Part shown: positions 9,511 through 18,944 of the stretch, one piece after another
Position numbering within the stretch: position 1 is the stretch's first letter
Layout of the letters: the number at the start of each line of letters is the position of its first letter
Source of the DNA: Roseitranquillus sp963776845
Lineage (GTDB): Bacteria > Pseudomonadota > Alphaproteobacteria > Rhodobacterales > Rhodobacteraceae
Assembly (NCBI GenBank): GCA_963776845.1
Contig: CAVZOJ010000002.1
Location: 682,001 to 746,000 of the forward strand
DNA length: 64,000 nt
Direction: 5' to 3'
Program-made: the position numbers and the translations under genes
Notes under the pieces: model-generated
The model's input: only the letters and a program-made list of their open reading frames with translations
Databases searched by the model: none
Told to the model about the DNA's origin: nothing

Positions 9511-10917
9511 ATGGCGCTGCTCGATCCGGACCGCCTGTTTCCGACGGAAAGTCGGACGCGCGACCTGGCGCGGGCGCTCTACGAGCCGGTGGCCGACCTC
9601 CCGATCATCAGCCCCCACGGACACACGGACCCGCGCTGGTTCGCCGAGGACGAGCGGTTTCCGGATCCAGCAAGGCTTTTCGTCGTGCCCGACCACTATG
9701 TCTTCCGGATGCTCTGCTCGCAGGGCATTCCGCTCGAGGCGCTGGGTATCCCACGCGTCGACGGCGGAGAGACAGAGACCGACGGACGAACGATCTGGCG
9801 GCGCTTTGCCGAGAACTACCACCTCTTCCGCGGCACGCCGTCGGCGATGTGGCTCGACCATTCGTTCCAGCACGTCTTCGGCCTTGACCGCCCGCTGTCG
9901 GCCCAGACGGCGGACCACTACTACGACCACATCGACGAGTGCCTCGGCCGGCCCGAGTTCCGTCCGCGGGCGCTCTTCGAACGCTTCGGGATCGAGGCCA
10001 TCGCCACGACGGAAAGCGCGCTCGACGACCTTCGTTGGCACCGCATGATCCGAGAGTCGGGCTGGGGCGGCAGGGTCGTCACGGCCTATCGTCCCGACGC
10101 CGTCGTCGACCCTGAGTTCGAGGGCTTCGCTGAAAACGTCGCCCGGCTTGGCGAGATCACCGGTTGCGACACGTCCACCTGGTCGGGCTATCTCGATGCC
10201 CACCGCCAGCGCCGCGCGTACTTCAAGGAGTTCGGCGCGACGAGTTCGGACCACGGTCATTTCACCGCGCGCACCGAGGACCTGCCGCAGGACGCCGCGG
10301 CCGCACTCTACGGTAAGGCGCTGCAGGGCCGCTGCACGGCCGCGGAGGCGGACGCCTTCCGCGGCCACATGCTGACCGAGATGGCGCGGATGAGCCTCGA
10401 CGACGGACTGGTCCTGCAGATCCATCCCGGTTCGTTCCGTAACCACTCGCGGAGGATCGCCGCGACGTTCGGGCGCGACAAGGGCTTCGACATCCCGACG
10501 CGCACCGACTACGTGCGGGCGCTCAAGCCGCTGCTCGACGCCGTCGGGATGGAGCCGGGGCTGACGATCATCGCCTTCACGCTGGACGAGACGTCCTACG
10601 GCCGCGAGCTGGCGCCTCTGGCCGGCGTCTACCCGGCGCTGAAGCTCGGTCCGCCCTGGTGGTTCTTCGACAGCCCCGAGGGCATCCGTCGCTTCCGCGA
10701 GGCGACGACCGAGACCTGCGGCTTCTACAACACCGTCGGGTTCAACGACGATACCCGTGCCTTTTGCTCGATCCCAGCCCGCCACGACGTCGCGCGGCGG
10801 TCGGACTGCGCCTACCTCGCCACGCTGGTCGCCACTGGGCGGCTGCGCGAAAACGAGGCTCACGAGGTCGCCCACGACCTCAGCTACCGGCTGGCCAAGG
10901 AGGCCTACCGGCTCTGA
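9511..10917 (+). CDS. uxaC: glucuronate (uronate) isomerase
   Basis: UxaC interconverts D-glucuronate/D-fructuronate and D-galacturonate/D-tagaturonate, the entry step of the isomerase pathway. The 468-residue product is of normal length. The start at 9511 (ALLDPDRLFPTES) is chosen because GGAGG stands 6 bases upstream. Family markers include PIISPHGHTDPRWFAED with the metal-binding His pair, LQIHPGSFRNH, and the C-terminal WWFFDSPEGIRRFRE and VGFNDDTRAFCSIPARHD. It is the first gene of a plus-strand operon running to uxaA and follows the operator-bearing promoter. Confidence 0.96.
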   Translation: MALLDPDRLFPTESRTRDLARALYEPVADLPIISPHGHTDPRWFAEDERFPDPARLFVVPDHYVFRMLCSQGIPLEALGIPRVDGGETETDGRTIWRRFAENYHLFRGTPSAMWLDHSFQHVFGLDRPLSAQTADHYYDHIDECLGRPEFRPRALFERFGIEAIATTESALDDLRWHRMIRESGWGGRVVTAYRPDAVVDPEFEGFAENVARLGEITGCDTSTWSGYLDAHRQRRAYFKEFGATSSDHGHFTARTEDLPQDAAAALYGKALQGRCTAAEADAFRGHMLTEMARMSLDDGLVLQIHPGSFRNHSRRIAATFGRDKGFDIPTRTDYVRALKPLLDAVGMEPGLTIIAFTLDETSYGRELAPLAGVYPALKLGPPWWFFDSPEGIRRFREATTETCGFYNTVGFNDDTRAFCSIPARHDVARRSDCAYLATLVATGRLRENEAHEVAHDLSYRLAKEAYRL

Positions 10918-10937
10918 CACCAAAGGGGAGGAATGAC

Positions 10938-11923
10938 ATGAAACTGACAGGAACCTTCGCCGCGCTGATGGCCGGCACCATGATCGCGGGCGCCGCCGCC
11001 GCGCAGGACTGCGAGGTCGACGCTGCGCTCGTCCGATACCCACCCGGAGGGCTACCCGACCGTCGCCGCGGTCGAGCACATGGGCGAGCTGATCCAGGAA
11101 CGCACCGACGGGCGAATCTGCGTCGAGGTCTTCCACTCCGCCCAGCTGGGTGAGGAGAAGGACACGATCGAGCAGACGCGCTTCGGCGTGATCGACATGA
11201 ACCGCGTCAGCCTCGGCCCGTTCAACAACCTCGTCGAGGAAACCAAGGTGGTCTCGCTGCCCTACATCTTCCGCTCGACCGACCACATGCACAAGGTGAT
11301 GGATGGCGAGATCGGGGAGGAGATCCTTGCTGCGTTCGAGCCGCACGACCTTGTCGGCCTGGCGTTCTACGACGGCGGCTCTCGGTCGTTCTACAATTCG
11401 GAAAAGCCGATCACCTCGATCGACGACATCCAGGGCATGAAGTTCCGCGTCATGCAGTCGGACGTCTTCGTCGACATGGTCGACGCGCTGGGGGGCAATG
11501 CCACCCCGATGCCCTACGGCGAGGTCTATTCCGGCATCCAGACCGGCGTCATCGACGGGGCCGAGAACAACTGGCCCTCGTTCGAGAGCTCCGGCCATTT
11601 CGAGGTCGCGCCCTACTACACGCTCGACGAGCACCTGATCGTGCCCAGAGGTCCTGGTGATGTCGAAGGCGAGCTGGGACAAGCTCTCGGCCGAGGATCA
11701 GGAGATCGTCCGCGAGGCGGCGAAGGAGAGCGTTCCCTACATGCGCGAGCTCTGGCAGGAGCGTGAGGCCGCATCCGAGCAGCAGGTGCTGGACGCCGGC
11801 GTCGAGGTCATCCGCGACATCGACAAGCAGCCCTTCATCGACGCGATGGGCCCGGTCTACGACAAGCACGTGACGAGCGAGAACTTGCGCGATCTCGTCT
11901 CGCGCATCCAGGCCGTCGAGTAA
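10938..11923 (+). CDS. TRAP transporter substrate-binding protein, DctP family (two frameshifts)
   Basis: This is the periplasmic solute receptor of a TRAP transporter, about 328 residues. A signal peptide (KLTGTFAALMAGTMIAGAAAA, cleaved before QDC) is followed by DTHPEGYPTVAAVEHMG, the conserved VMQSDVFVDMVDALGGNATP and PYGEVYSGIQTGVIDGAENN motifs, and a C-terminal helix. The arginine that clamps the substrate carboxylate is in GMKFRVMQS. Shifts near 11020 and 11650 break the frame; both are single extra bases and look like errors. A strong GGGGAGGA ribosome-binding site precedes ATG 10938. Context points to hexuronates or oligouronate products as substrates. Confidence 0.9.
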
Positions 11924-11975
11924 CCGGCTCTCGGGCCGTCGCAGGCGCGGCGGCCCGGTCCTTGGAGGGACAGCC

Positions 11976-12500
11976 TTGCAGGACTTCATGAAATCCCTCG
12001 CGCTGACGCTGGCCGTCGTGTCGCGCATCGCGCTCTGGCTGTCGGCGATCGGCCTTGTGCTGATGACCGCCTTCATCGCCTGGCAGGTCTTCGGCCGCTT
12101 CGTGCTGAACGACACCCCGACCTGGACGGAGTCGCTGTCGGTGCAGCTGATGGGCTGGTTCATCTTCCTCGGCGCCGCGGTCGGCATCCGGGAAGGCTAT
12201 CACCTCAGCTTCGATGTGATGCTCTACGTCCTGCCGGAGCGGGCGAAGCTCTGGCTGCACACCGTCTCCGACATCGTGGTCACCGCCTTCGCGATGGGCA
12301 TGGCGATCTACGGCCTGCAGCTTTGCATCGGCACCTGGGGCGCGACGATCCCGAACCTCGGGCTGCCGGGCGGGTTCGACTACATGTCGATCATCGGCGG
12401 CGGCATCCTGATGACGATCTTCTCGCTCGAGCGGGTCGCGCGGCGGCTCGCGGGTCTGCCGACGGCGCGGTTCGGCGAGACCGAACTGACGGCGGACTGA
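11976..12500 (+). CDS. TRAP transporter small permease, DctQ family
   Basis: A 174-residue inner-membrane protein with four predicted membrane helices and the DctQ signature (FGRFVLNDTPTWTESLS, then WFIFLGAAVGIREGYHL). It bridges the substrate-binding protein and the large permease. The start is TTG 11976 with GGAGGG 6 bases upstream, or ATG 11988. It is followed one base after its stop by dctM. Confidence 0.93.
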   Translation: MQDFMKSLALTLAVVSRIALWLSAIGLVLMTAFIAWQVFGRFVLNDTPTWTESLSVQLMGWFIFLGAAVGIREGYHLSFDVMLYVLPERAKLWLHTVSDIVVTAFAMGMAIYGLQLCIGTWGATIPNLGLPGGFDYMSIIGGGILMTIFSLERVARRLAGLPTARFGETELTAD

Positions 12501-12501
12501 G

Positions 12502-13782
12502 ATGGAGCTCTGGGTCCTCTTCGGTACTTTCACGGTCCTGCTGCTGATCGGCACGCCCGTGGCCTTCTGCCTCGGCGTGTCGTCCTTCGCGACGGTCGCC
12601 TACATCGGCCTGCCGCCGCTCATCGTGTTCCAGCGCCTGAACTCCGGCGTCTCGGTCTTCGCGCTGATGGCGATCCCGTTCTTCATCTACGCGGGCGAGC
12701 TGATGGTGCGCGGCGACATCGCGCGACGATTGGTGGCGCTCGCCGGGGCGGCGGTCGGCCACCTGCGCGGCGGGCTGGGGCAGGTGAACATCGCGGCCTC
12801 CGTCCTCTTCGGCGGCATCTCCGGCTCCGCCGCGGCCGATGCCAGCGCCATCGGTGGCCTGATGATCCCGCAGATGCAGGCGCGCGGCTACGGCACCGAC
12901 TACGCCGTCAACATCACCGTCGTCTCGTCGATCATCGCGCTGATGCTGCCGCCCTCGCACAACCTCATCATCTACTCGATCTCGGCGGGCGGGCGGATCT
13001 CCATCGCCGATCTCTTCACCGCCGGCATCATTCCGGGCCTGATCCTGGCGCTCTCGCTGATGCTCGCGGCCTATATCGTCGCGCGCCGCCGCGGCTACGA
13101 CACCGAACCCTTCCCGGGCGCGCGCGCCATCGTCGGCCTGCTGATCACCGCCATGCCGGGGCTGATCCTGATCGCGATCATCTTCTTCGGCGTCCGCTCC
13201 GGCATCTTCACCGCGTCGGAGAGCTCGTGCATCGCCGTCGTCTACGCGCTGTTCGTTACCCTTCTCGTCTACCGGACGCTGAGCTGGGAGGGGTTCGTAG
13301 CAGCGACGCTCGGCGCCGTCCGCACGACCTCGATGGTGCTGCTCGTCATCGGCTCGGCGGCGGCGTTCGGCTGGCTGCTCGCCTACCTGCGCGTGCCGGC
13401 CTCGCTGGTGGCGTTCATGCAGGGGGTATCGGACAACCCGATCGTGATCCTGCTTCTGATCAACGTGCTCCTGCTGTTCCTCGGCACGTTCATGGACATG
13501 AGCCCGCTCATCGTCATCACCACGCCGATCTTCCTGCCGGTGGCGCAGGCCTTCGGCGTCGACCCGGTTCACTTCGGGATCATCCTGATCCTGAACCTCG
13601 GGATCGGCCTCTGCACCCCGCCGGTGGGGGCGGTCCTCTTCGTCGGCTGCGCCGTGGGCAAGCTGCCGGTCTGGACCGCCGTCCGCACGATCTGGCCGTT
13701 CTACGCCGCGGCGGTCTTCACGCTGATCCTCGTGACCTACATCCCGGCGCTGTCGCTCTGGCTGCCCGCCCTGTTCCGCTAG
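12502..13782 (+). CDS. TRAP transporter large permease, DctM family
   Basis: A 426-residue integral membrane protein with about twelve hydrophobic segments, the sodium-coupled transport channel of the TRAP system. Diagnostic segments include FGGISGSAAADASAIGG, IALMLPPSHNLIIYS and NLGIGLCTPPVGAVLFVGCA. The gene is intact. It belongs to the uxaC-dctPQM-kdgF-kduI-kduD run and presumably imports a uronate or unsaturated uronate. Confidence 0.95.
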   Translation: MELWVLFGTFTVLLLIGTPVAFCLGVSSFATVAYIGLPPLIVFQRLNSGVSVFALMAIPFFIYAGELMVRGDIARRLVALAGAAVGHLRGGLGQVNIAASVLFGGISGSAAADASAIGGLMIPQMQARGYGTDYAVNITVVSSIIALMLPPSHNLIIYSISAGGRISIADLFTAGIIPGLILALSLMLAAYIVARRRGYDTEPFPGARAIVGLLITAMPGLILIAIIFFGVRSGIFTASESSCIAVVYALFVTLLVYRTLSWEGFVAATLGAVRTTSMVLLVIGSAAAFGWLLAYLRVPASLVAFMQGVSDNPIVILLLINVLLLFLGTFMDMSPLIVITTPIFLPVAQAFGVDPVHFGIILILNLGIGLCTPPVGAVLFVGCAVGKLPVWTAVRTIWPFYAAAVFTLILVTYIPALSLWLPALFR

Positions 13783-13790
13783 GAGGCCCA

Positions 13791-14108
13791 ATGGACCACG
13801 TTCGGTCGTTTCCGGAAGCGCACCCAACCCCCGGCGTCACGCGCAAGGTCCTTGCCGAAGGCGCGGAGCTGATGGTCGTCTCGTTCGCCTTCGAGGCGGG
13901 GGCCGAGGGCAAGCTCCACAGCCACCCCCACGTCCAGTCCACCTATGTCGCGAGCGGCCGCTTCCGCTTCACCATCGCGGGCGACACCTTCGAGGTTGGC
14001 CCCGGCGACAGCTTCGTCATCCCCGGAGGCGCCGAGCACGGCTGCAACTGCCTCGCCGCCGGCCAGCTGATCGACACCTTCACGCCACGCCGCGACGATT
14101 TCCTCTGA
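13791..14108 (+). CDS. kdgF: small cupin, probable KdgF (unsaturated uronate ring-opening)
   Basis: A 105-residue single-domain cupin with metal-binding motif 1 (KLHSHPHVQSTYVASGRF) and motif 2 (PGDSFVIPGGAEHGCNC). An AGGAGG ribosome-binding site lies 4 bases before the ATG. KdgF proteins of this size convert 4,5-unsaturated monouronates to the linear keturonate (DKI). The position immediately before kduI and kduD, which take that product to KDG, makes this the best assignment. Sequence alone would support only a generic cupin. Confidence 0.75.
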   Translation: MDHVRSFPEAHPTPGVTRKVLAEGAELMVVSFAFEAGAEGKLHSHPHVQSTYVASGRFRFTIAGDTFEVGPGDSFVIPGGAEHGCNCLAAGQLIDTFTPRRDDFL

Positions 14109-14118
14109 AAGGAGCCAC

Positions 14119-14943
14119 ATGACCCAGGTCGAGACCCGACACGCCATCGATCCCGCCACCGCTATCACCCTCGGCACCGAAGGCCTGCGCCAGCACTTCC
14201 ACGTGGGCGATCTCTTCAAGCCGGGCGAAATCAAGCTGGTCTACAGCCACTATGACCGCATGATCCTCGGAAGCGCGGTGCCGGATGACGGCACTCTGAC
14301 GCTCGACCACGTTTCCGAGACCGGCACCGCCACGATCCTCGATCGGCGCGAGATGGGCATCCTGAACATCGGCGAGGCGGGCACCGTGACGGTCGGCGGC
14401 GAAAGCCATGAGATGGCGCGCGGCGACGTCCTCTACATCGGCATGGGCGCCGGGCCGGTCGAGTTCTCCGGCGCCGGCCGCTTCTACGTCCTGTCCGCCC
14501 CCGCGCACAGGACCTGCCCGACGCGCCTCATCAAGATCGGTGACGCCCGCCGGGTCGAGCTCGGCTCGAAGGAAGAGGCGAACGAGCGCGTGATCCTGCA
14601 GTTCCTGCATCCCGAGGTGGCGGAGTCCTGCCAGCTGCTGATGGGCTACACCCAGTTCGCGCCGGGCTCGGTCTGGAACACCATGCCCGCCCACCTGCAC
14701 GACCGTCGGATGGAGGCATACCTCTACTTCGAGCTCGACGACGCCGCCCGCGTCTTCCACCTGATGGGCCAGCCCTCCGACACCCGCCACATCGTGATGA
14801 AGAACGAGGAGGTGGTGATCTCGCCGCCCTGGTCGATCCACGCCGGGGCAGGGACGGGAAATTATACCTTCTGCTGGGCGATGGCCGGAGACAATATCGA
14901 CTTCACCGACATGGACATGGTGCCGATGGAGGCGCTGCGATGA
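14119..14943 (+). CDS. kduI: 5-dehydro-4-deoxy-D-glucuronate isomerase
   Basis: KduI isomerises 5-keto-4-deoxyuronate (DKI) to 2,5-diketo-3-deoxygluconate (DKII). The 274-residue intact cupin-type protein has the zinc-site segments MPAHLHDRRMEAYLYFE and SPPWSIHAGAG, and the family N-terminus TRHAIDPATAITLGTEGLRQ. A GAAAGGAG ribosome-binding site precedes the ATG. The stop overlaps the kduD start (ATGA). It indicates use of unsaturated uronates released by polysaccharide lyases. Confidence 0.96.
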   Translation: MTQVETRHAIDPATAITLGTEGLRQHFHVGDLFKPGEIKLVYSHYDRMILGSAVPDDGTLTLDHVSETGTATILDRREMGILNIGEAGTVTVGGESHEMARGDVLYIGMGAGPVEFSGAGRFYVLSAPAHRTCPTRLIKIGDARRVELGSKEEANERVILQFLHPEVAESCQLLMGYTQFAPGSVWNTMPAHLHDRRMEAYLYFELDDAARVFHLMGQPSDTRHIVMKNEEVVISPPWSIHAGAGTGNYTFCWAMAGDNIDFTDMDMVPMEALR

Positions 14944-15686
14944 CCGATCCCTTCCGCCTCGACGGCAAGCGCGCCCTGGTGACGGGCGCCAACACCGGCA
15001 TCGGCCAGGCAATCGCCATAGGCCTCGGCCGCGCGGGGGCCAAGGTTCTGGCGGCAGGCCGCCGCTCCTGCGACGAGACGGTCGCCGCGATCGAGGAGGC
15101 GGGCGGCAGCGGCCGTTCCGTCCATCTCGACCTCGCCGATCCGATGGCGGGCGACGCGTTGGTCGAGGCCGAGGGGCCGCTCGACATCCTCGTCAACAAT
15201 GCCGGCATCATCCGCCGCGCCGACTCCGTCGACTTTTCCGAGGCCGACTGGGACGACGTCATCGACGTCAATCTCAAGGCGGTCTTCTTCCTGTGCCAGG
15301 CCTTTGGCAAGGCGGCGATCGCGAGCGGCAGGGGCGGCAAGATCGTCAACGTCGCCTCGCTGCTGTCGTTCCAGGGCGGCATCCGTGTGCCGTCCTATAC
15401 CGCGTCGAAGCACGGCGTCGCCGGGCTGACCCGATTGCTCGCCAACGAATGGGCGGGCAAGGGTATCAACGTGAACGCGATCGCTCCGGGCTACATCGTC
15501 ACGAACAACACGGCCGCCCTTAGGGAAGACCCAGACCGCAGCGCCGAGCTGCTGTCCCGCATCCCGGCGGGTCGCTTCGGCGAGGCGGACGAGATCGCGG
15601 GCGCGGCGGTCTACCTCTCGTCGCCCGCGGCAAGCTACGTGAACGGCGCGATCCTCAGCGTCGACGGGGGCTGGCTTGCACGCTGA
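14940..15686 (+). CDS. kduD: 2-dehydro-3-deoxy-D-gluconate 5-dehydrogenase (SDR)
   Basis: KduD reduces DKII to 2-keto-3-deoxygluconate with NAD(P)H. The 248-residue short-chain dehydrogenase shows the Rossmann motif TGANTGIGQA, NNAG, the catalytic Ser region and YTASK. It is translationally coupled to kduI by a 4-base overlap, which supports KduD over a generic SDR. Confidence 0.93.
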   Translation: MTDPFRLDGKRALVTGANTGIGQAIAIGLGRAGAKVLAAGRRSCDETVAAIEEAGGSGRSVHLDLADPMAGDALVEAEGPLDILVNNAGIIRRADSVDFSEADWDDVIDVNLKAVFFLCQAFGKAAIASGRGGKIVNVASLLSFQGGIRVPSYTASKHGVAGLTRLLANEWAGKGINVNAIAPGYIVTNNTAALREDPDRSAELLSRIPAGRFGEADEIAGAAVYLSSPAASYVNGAILSVDGGWLAR

Positions 15687-15766
15687 TTCATCTCTTGCCC
15701 GAGCTTTATCCGGTAGGAAACTGTTACGGATTAGAAAATTCCGCATCTTTGAACTTGCCTCTGCCG

Positions 15767-17206
15767 ATGCCTGATAGCCCCCGCCTCCATCGCTCCGACG
15801 CCCCGCGGCCCGGGGTCGGGATCGTCCATCTCGGTCTCGGCGCCTTCTTCCGGGCGTTCGGCGCGATCTACGTGGCCGAGGCGATGGAGGCCGGGGGCGG
15901 GGACTGGGGCATCGTCGGCGTCAGCCTCAGGCACCCCGATCAGCGCGACAGGCTGAGACCGCAGGGCTACGCCTACACCGCGGTCGAGCTCGGCCCGGAA
16001 GGTGAGACACCGGGGGTCGTCGAGGTCGTGCAGGACGTCCTGGTGGCTCCCGAGGATCCTGTAGCGGTGCTTGACCGCCTGGCCGACCCGTCGGTGCGGA
16101 TCGTGACGCTGACCGTGACCGAGAAGGGCTACTGCCACAATCCGGCCACCGGGCGGCTGAACCGCGACCATCCAGACATCCTCCACGACATCGCTGCGCC
16201 GGCCGCGCCGCGCTCCGCACCCGGCTTCATCGTGCGCGCGCTCGCCCTCCGGAGAGCCGCCGGGATGCGCCCGTTCACCGTGCTCTGCTGCGACAACCTG
16301 CCGGAGAACGGGCCGATGGTGCGCGGGGTCGTTCTGGACCTCGCGCGGCTGATCGACGCCGATCTCGCCGCGTGGATCGAGGCCGAGTGCCGCTTTCCCG
16401 CGACGATGGTCGACCGGATCGTGCCGGCGACCACCGAAGCGGATCTCGACCGCGTCGAGCGCCTGACGGGCTTCCGCGACGAGTCGCCCGTGCTGCACGA
16501 ACCGTTCCGGCAGTGGGTCATCGAGGACGCCTTCGTCGATGACGAGCGCCCCGCATTCGAGCGGGTCGGCGTGCAGATGGTCGCCGACGTGACGGCGTTC
16601 GAGATGATGAAGCTGCGCTGCCTCAACGGTACGCATTCCTCCCTCGCCTACCTGGGGTATCTCGCGGGACACGCGACGATCGCCGAGACCGTGGCCGATG
16701 CCCCGTTCGTCGACTTCGTGCGCTACCTGTGGAAGGAAGAGATCCTCCCGACCCTCGATCAGCCTGAAGGCGAGGACCTGCAGGCCTATACCGTCTCGCT
16801 CCTGGAGCGCTACCGGAACCCCGGGATCCGACACAGGACGTGGCAGATCGCGATGGACGGCAGCCAGAAGCTGCCGCAGCGCATCCTTGGCACCCTTTCC
16901 GACAACCTGGACGCGGGGCGGCCCATCGCGGGGCTGTCCCTGGCTGTCGCCGCGTGGATGCGCTATGTCGGCGGCGTGGACGAGGCAGGCGGACCGATTG
17001 ACGTGAGGGACCCGCTGGCCGACAGGCTCAAGTCGCTTTCCGACGGTGCAGGCACGGCCGAGGCAAAGGTCGACGCGCTGCTGTCGGTCGACGAGGTCTT
17101 CTCTGAGAACCTGAGGTCGTCGGATGCGTTCAGGGCGGCGGTGGTGCACGCCTACGCTGGCCTGGCTTCGGATGGCGCCCGCCGAATGGTGGCACGAACC
17201 GCATGA
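15767..17206 (+). CDS. mannitol dehydrogenase-family hexuronate reductase (tagaturonate or fructuronate reductase)
   Basis: The protein has the long-chain NAD-dependent polyol dehydrogenase fold: Rossmann start GIVHLGLGAFFRAF, VTLTVTEKGYCHNP, CCDNLPENG and the catalytic-lysine segment MKLRCLNGTHSSLAYLG. It reduces a 5-ketohexuronate to the aldonate. Because altronate dehydratase follows and no mannonate dehydratase is seen, tagaturonate to altronate is the likelier reaction, although the sequence resembles UxuB-type enzymes as well. I chose ATG 15767; an in-frame TTG at 15695 would add 24 unusual residues encoded by an AT-richer stretch. About 479 residues, intact. Confidence 0.85.
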   Translation: MPDSPRLHRSDAPRPGVGIVHLGLGAFFRAFGAIYVAEAMEAGGGDWGIVGVSLRHPDQRDRLRPQGYAYTAVELGPEGETPGVVEVVQDVLVAPEDPVAVLDRLADPSVRIVTLTVTEKGYCHNPATGRLNRDHPDILHDIAAPAAPRSAPGFIVRALALRRAAGMRPFTVLCCDNLPENGPMVRGVVLDLARLIDADLAAWIEAECRFPATMVDRIVPATTEADLDRVERLTGFRDESPVLHEPFRQWVIEDAFVDDERPAFERVGVQMVADVTAFEMMKLRCLNGTHSSLAYLGYLAGHATIAETVADAPFVDFVRYLWKEEILPTLDQPEGEDLQAYTVSLLERYRNPGIRHRTWQIAMDGSQKLPQRILGTLSDNLDAGRPIAGLSLAVAAWMRYVGGVDEAGGPIDVRDPLADRLKSLSDGAGTAEAKVDALLSVDEVFSENLRSSDAFRAAVVHAYAGLASDGARRMVARTA

Positions 17207-17281
17207 CCATGGGATGGTGCGACCCCCGACTGTGCAGCTACTGGTGGCTGGGTCCGGACCAGCTAGAATCGAAGGTGTGAG

Positions 17282-18805
17282 ATGCCCGACCCCCTGATCC
17301 TCCACGAAAAGGACAACGTGGCGATCCTGACCGAGAAGGTCTCTGCGGGCGAGACGCCGCTTGGCCGGGGCGCTGCCCTTGGAGGACCGGTCCAGCCCGG
17401 TCACAAGCTTGCCCTCTCGGACATCGCGACCGGCGCGCCGATCTACAAGTTCGGTCAGATCATCGGCTATGCGACGCAGCCCATTTCCGAGGGGGCGCAC
17501 GTGCACTCGCACAACTGCTCCATCGGCGAGCACGACCAGGACTATCAGGTCGGCGTCGACTTGGACGCGGCGCAGGCGGCGATCCCGCAGATCGAGCCGC
17601 GGACCTTTCAGGGCTACCGGCGCGCCGGCGGCAAGGCGGCGACGCGCAACTACATCGCCCTCTGCGCGACGGTCAATTGCTCCGCCACGGTGATCCGCAG
17701 GGCCGCGGACACCGTGATGCAGTCGGGCATCCTGCGCGACTATCCGGACGTCGACGGTGTCGTGGCCTTCGCGCACGGTACGGGCTGCGGCATGGCGTCG
17801 GAAGGGCCGGGGTGGGAGAATCTGCAGCGCGTCCTCTGGGGCCACGCCACGCATCCGAACGTCGGCGCGGCGATCTTCGTCGGACTCGGCTGCGAGGTGA
17901 TGCAGATCGCGCGGATGAAACAGCTCTTCGGTACCGACGGGTCGGAGCGGTTTCACGGTCTGACGATCCAGGACACCGGCGGCACTACGGCGACGATCGA
18001 GCGGATCGTGGCCAGCGTCCGCGAGCTGCTGCCCGAGGTGAACCGCGTCCGTCGCGAGGCCATCCCGGTGTCGGAGCTGAAGGTCGCGCTGCAATGCGGC
18101 GGGTCCGACGGATTTTCCGGCATCACGGCGAACCCCGCCTTGGGTAAGGCTACGGACCTTCTCGTCGGGCTCGGCGGCACCGGGGTGCTGGCGGAGACGC
18201 CGGAGATCTACGGGGCGGAGCAGCTGCTTCTTCGACGCGCCGCGAACCAGAAGGTCGCCGACAAGCTCATCTCCCGCATTCGCTGGTGGGAGGAGTATAC
18301 GGCAATGAACGGCGGCTCGATGGACAACAACCCGTCGCCCGGCAACAAGCAGGGCGGGCTGACGACGATACTCGAGAAGTCGCTCGGCGCCGCGGCAAAG
18401 GGTGGCTCGACGCCGCTGACGGACGTCCTGGCCTACGGCGAAGTGGGCACGAGTCCGGGCTTCGTCTTCATGGATACGCCGGGGTACGACCCGGTTTCAG
18501 TTACCGGCCAGATCGCGGGGGGCTGCCAGGTCGTGGTCTTCACCACCGGTCGCGGGTCGGCGTTCGGATCGAAGCCGGCGCCGACGATCAAGGTCGCGAC
18601 CAGCGATCGGCTCTATGCCGCGATGCCCGACGACATGGACATCAACTGCGGGGACATCGTCTCGGGCGGGGTGTCTCTGGCGGACAAGGGACAGGAGATC
18701 CTCGAGGCGATCCTGCGCACGGCCTCGGGCGAGCGGACGAAGAGCGAGGCGCTGGGACTGGGCGACAACGAATTCGTGCCTTGGCAGGTCGGCTGCGTGA
18801 TGTGA
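17282..18805 (+). CDS. uxaA: altronate dehydratase
   Basis: UxaA dehydrates D-altronate to 2-keto-3-deoxygluconate. The 507-residue product combines the N-terminal SAF domain (residues ~1-100, with EGAHVHSHNCSIGEHD) and the larger catalytic domain (RAGGKAATRNYIALCATVNC, FAHGTGCGM, QCGGSDGFSGITANPALG). It is intact. The 75-bp gap before it contains GGTCCGGACC (17251-17260), a 10-bp palindrome of unknown meaning. It is the last gene of the plus-strand uronate operon; the KDG it makes is the KdgK substrate. No KDPG aldolase is present in the window. Confidence 0.94.
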   Translation: MPDPLILHEKDNVAILTEKVSAGETPLGRGAALGGPVQPGHKLALSDIATGAPIYKFGQIIGYATQPISEGAHVHSHNCSIGEHDQDYQVGVDLDAAQAAIPQIEPRTFQGYRRAGGKAATRNYIALCATVNCSATVIRRAADTVMQSGILRDYPDVDGVVAFAHGTGCGMASEGPGWENLQRVLWGHATHPNVGAAIFVGLGCEVMQIARMKQLFGTDGSERFHGLTIQDTGGTTATIERIVASVRELLPEVNRVRREAIPVSELKVALQCGGSDGFSGITANPALGKATDLLVGLGGTGVLAETPEIYGAEQLLLRRAANQKVADKLISRIRWWEEYTAMNGGSMDNNPSPGNKQGGLTTILEKSLGAAAKGGSTPLTDVLAYGEVGTSPGFVFMDTPGYDPVSVTGQIAGGCQVVVFTTGRGSAFGSKPAPTIKVATSDRLYAAMPDDMDINCGDIVSGGVSLADKGQEILEAILRTASGERTKSEALGLGDNEFVPWQVGCVM

Positions 18806-18944
18806 GATGGTGTAGGTGTCGGTTGAAGACACTCCGCTAAGGTTCTGAAATTCTTAAGTGTCTGCGATTAGATGCCGCTTAGGTAGGATTGCGGGCAGGG
18901 AGCGTGAGAGCGCTTGCGGCGGTTCGCAGGGCCCTGTGCCGGCC

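Noticed and set aside
9490..11682. A 730-residue minus-strand ORF opposite uxaC and dctP
   Set aside because: Shadow of coding sequence on the other strand; no ribosome-binding site or domain signal.
12391..13827. A 478-residue, extremely Arg/Asp/Gly-rich minus-strand ORF opposite dctM
   Set aside because: Low-complexity antisense of hydrophobic membrane-protein codons, not a disordered protein.
17251..17260. GGTCCGGACC palindrome upstream of uxaA as an operator
   Set aside because: Only 10 bp, GC-rich and unlike the AT-rich palindrome at the head of the operon; such repeats are common by chance in GC-rich DNA.
15731..18094. A 787-residue minus-strand ORF opposite the hexuronate reductase and uxaA
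   Set aside because: Long antisense frames are expected in GC-rich coding DNA; the plus strand carries two clear enzymes and the minus product has no recognisable motif.
18816..18832. GTGTC...GACAC stem after uxaA as a terminator
   Set aside because: Only a 5-bp stem with a 7-base loop and no T-run.
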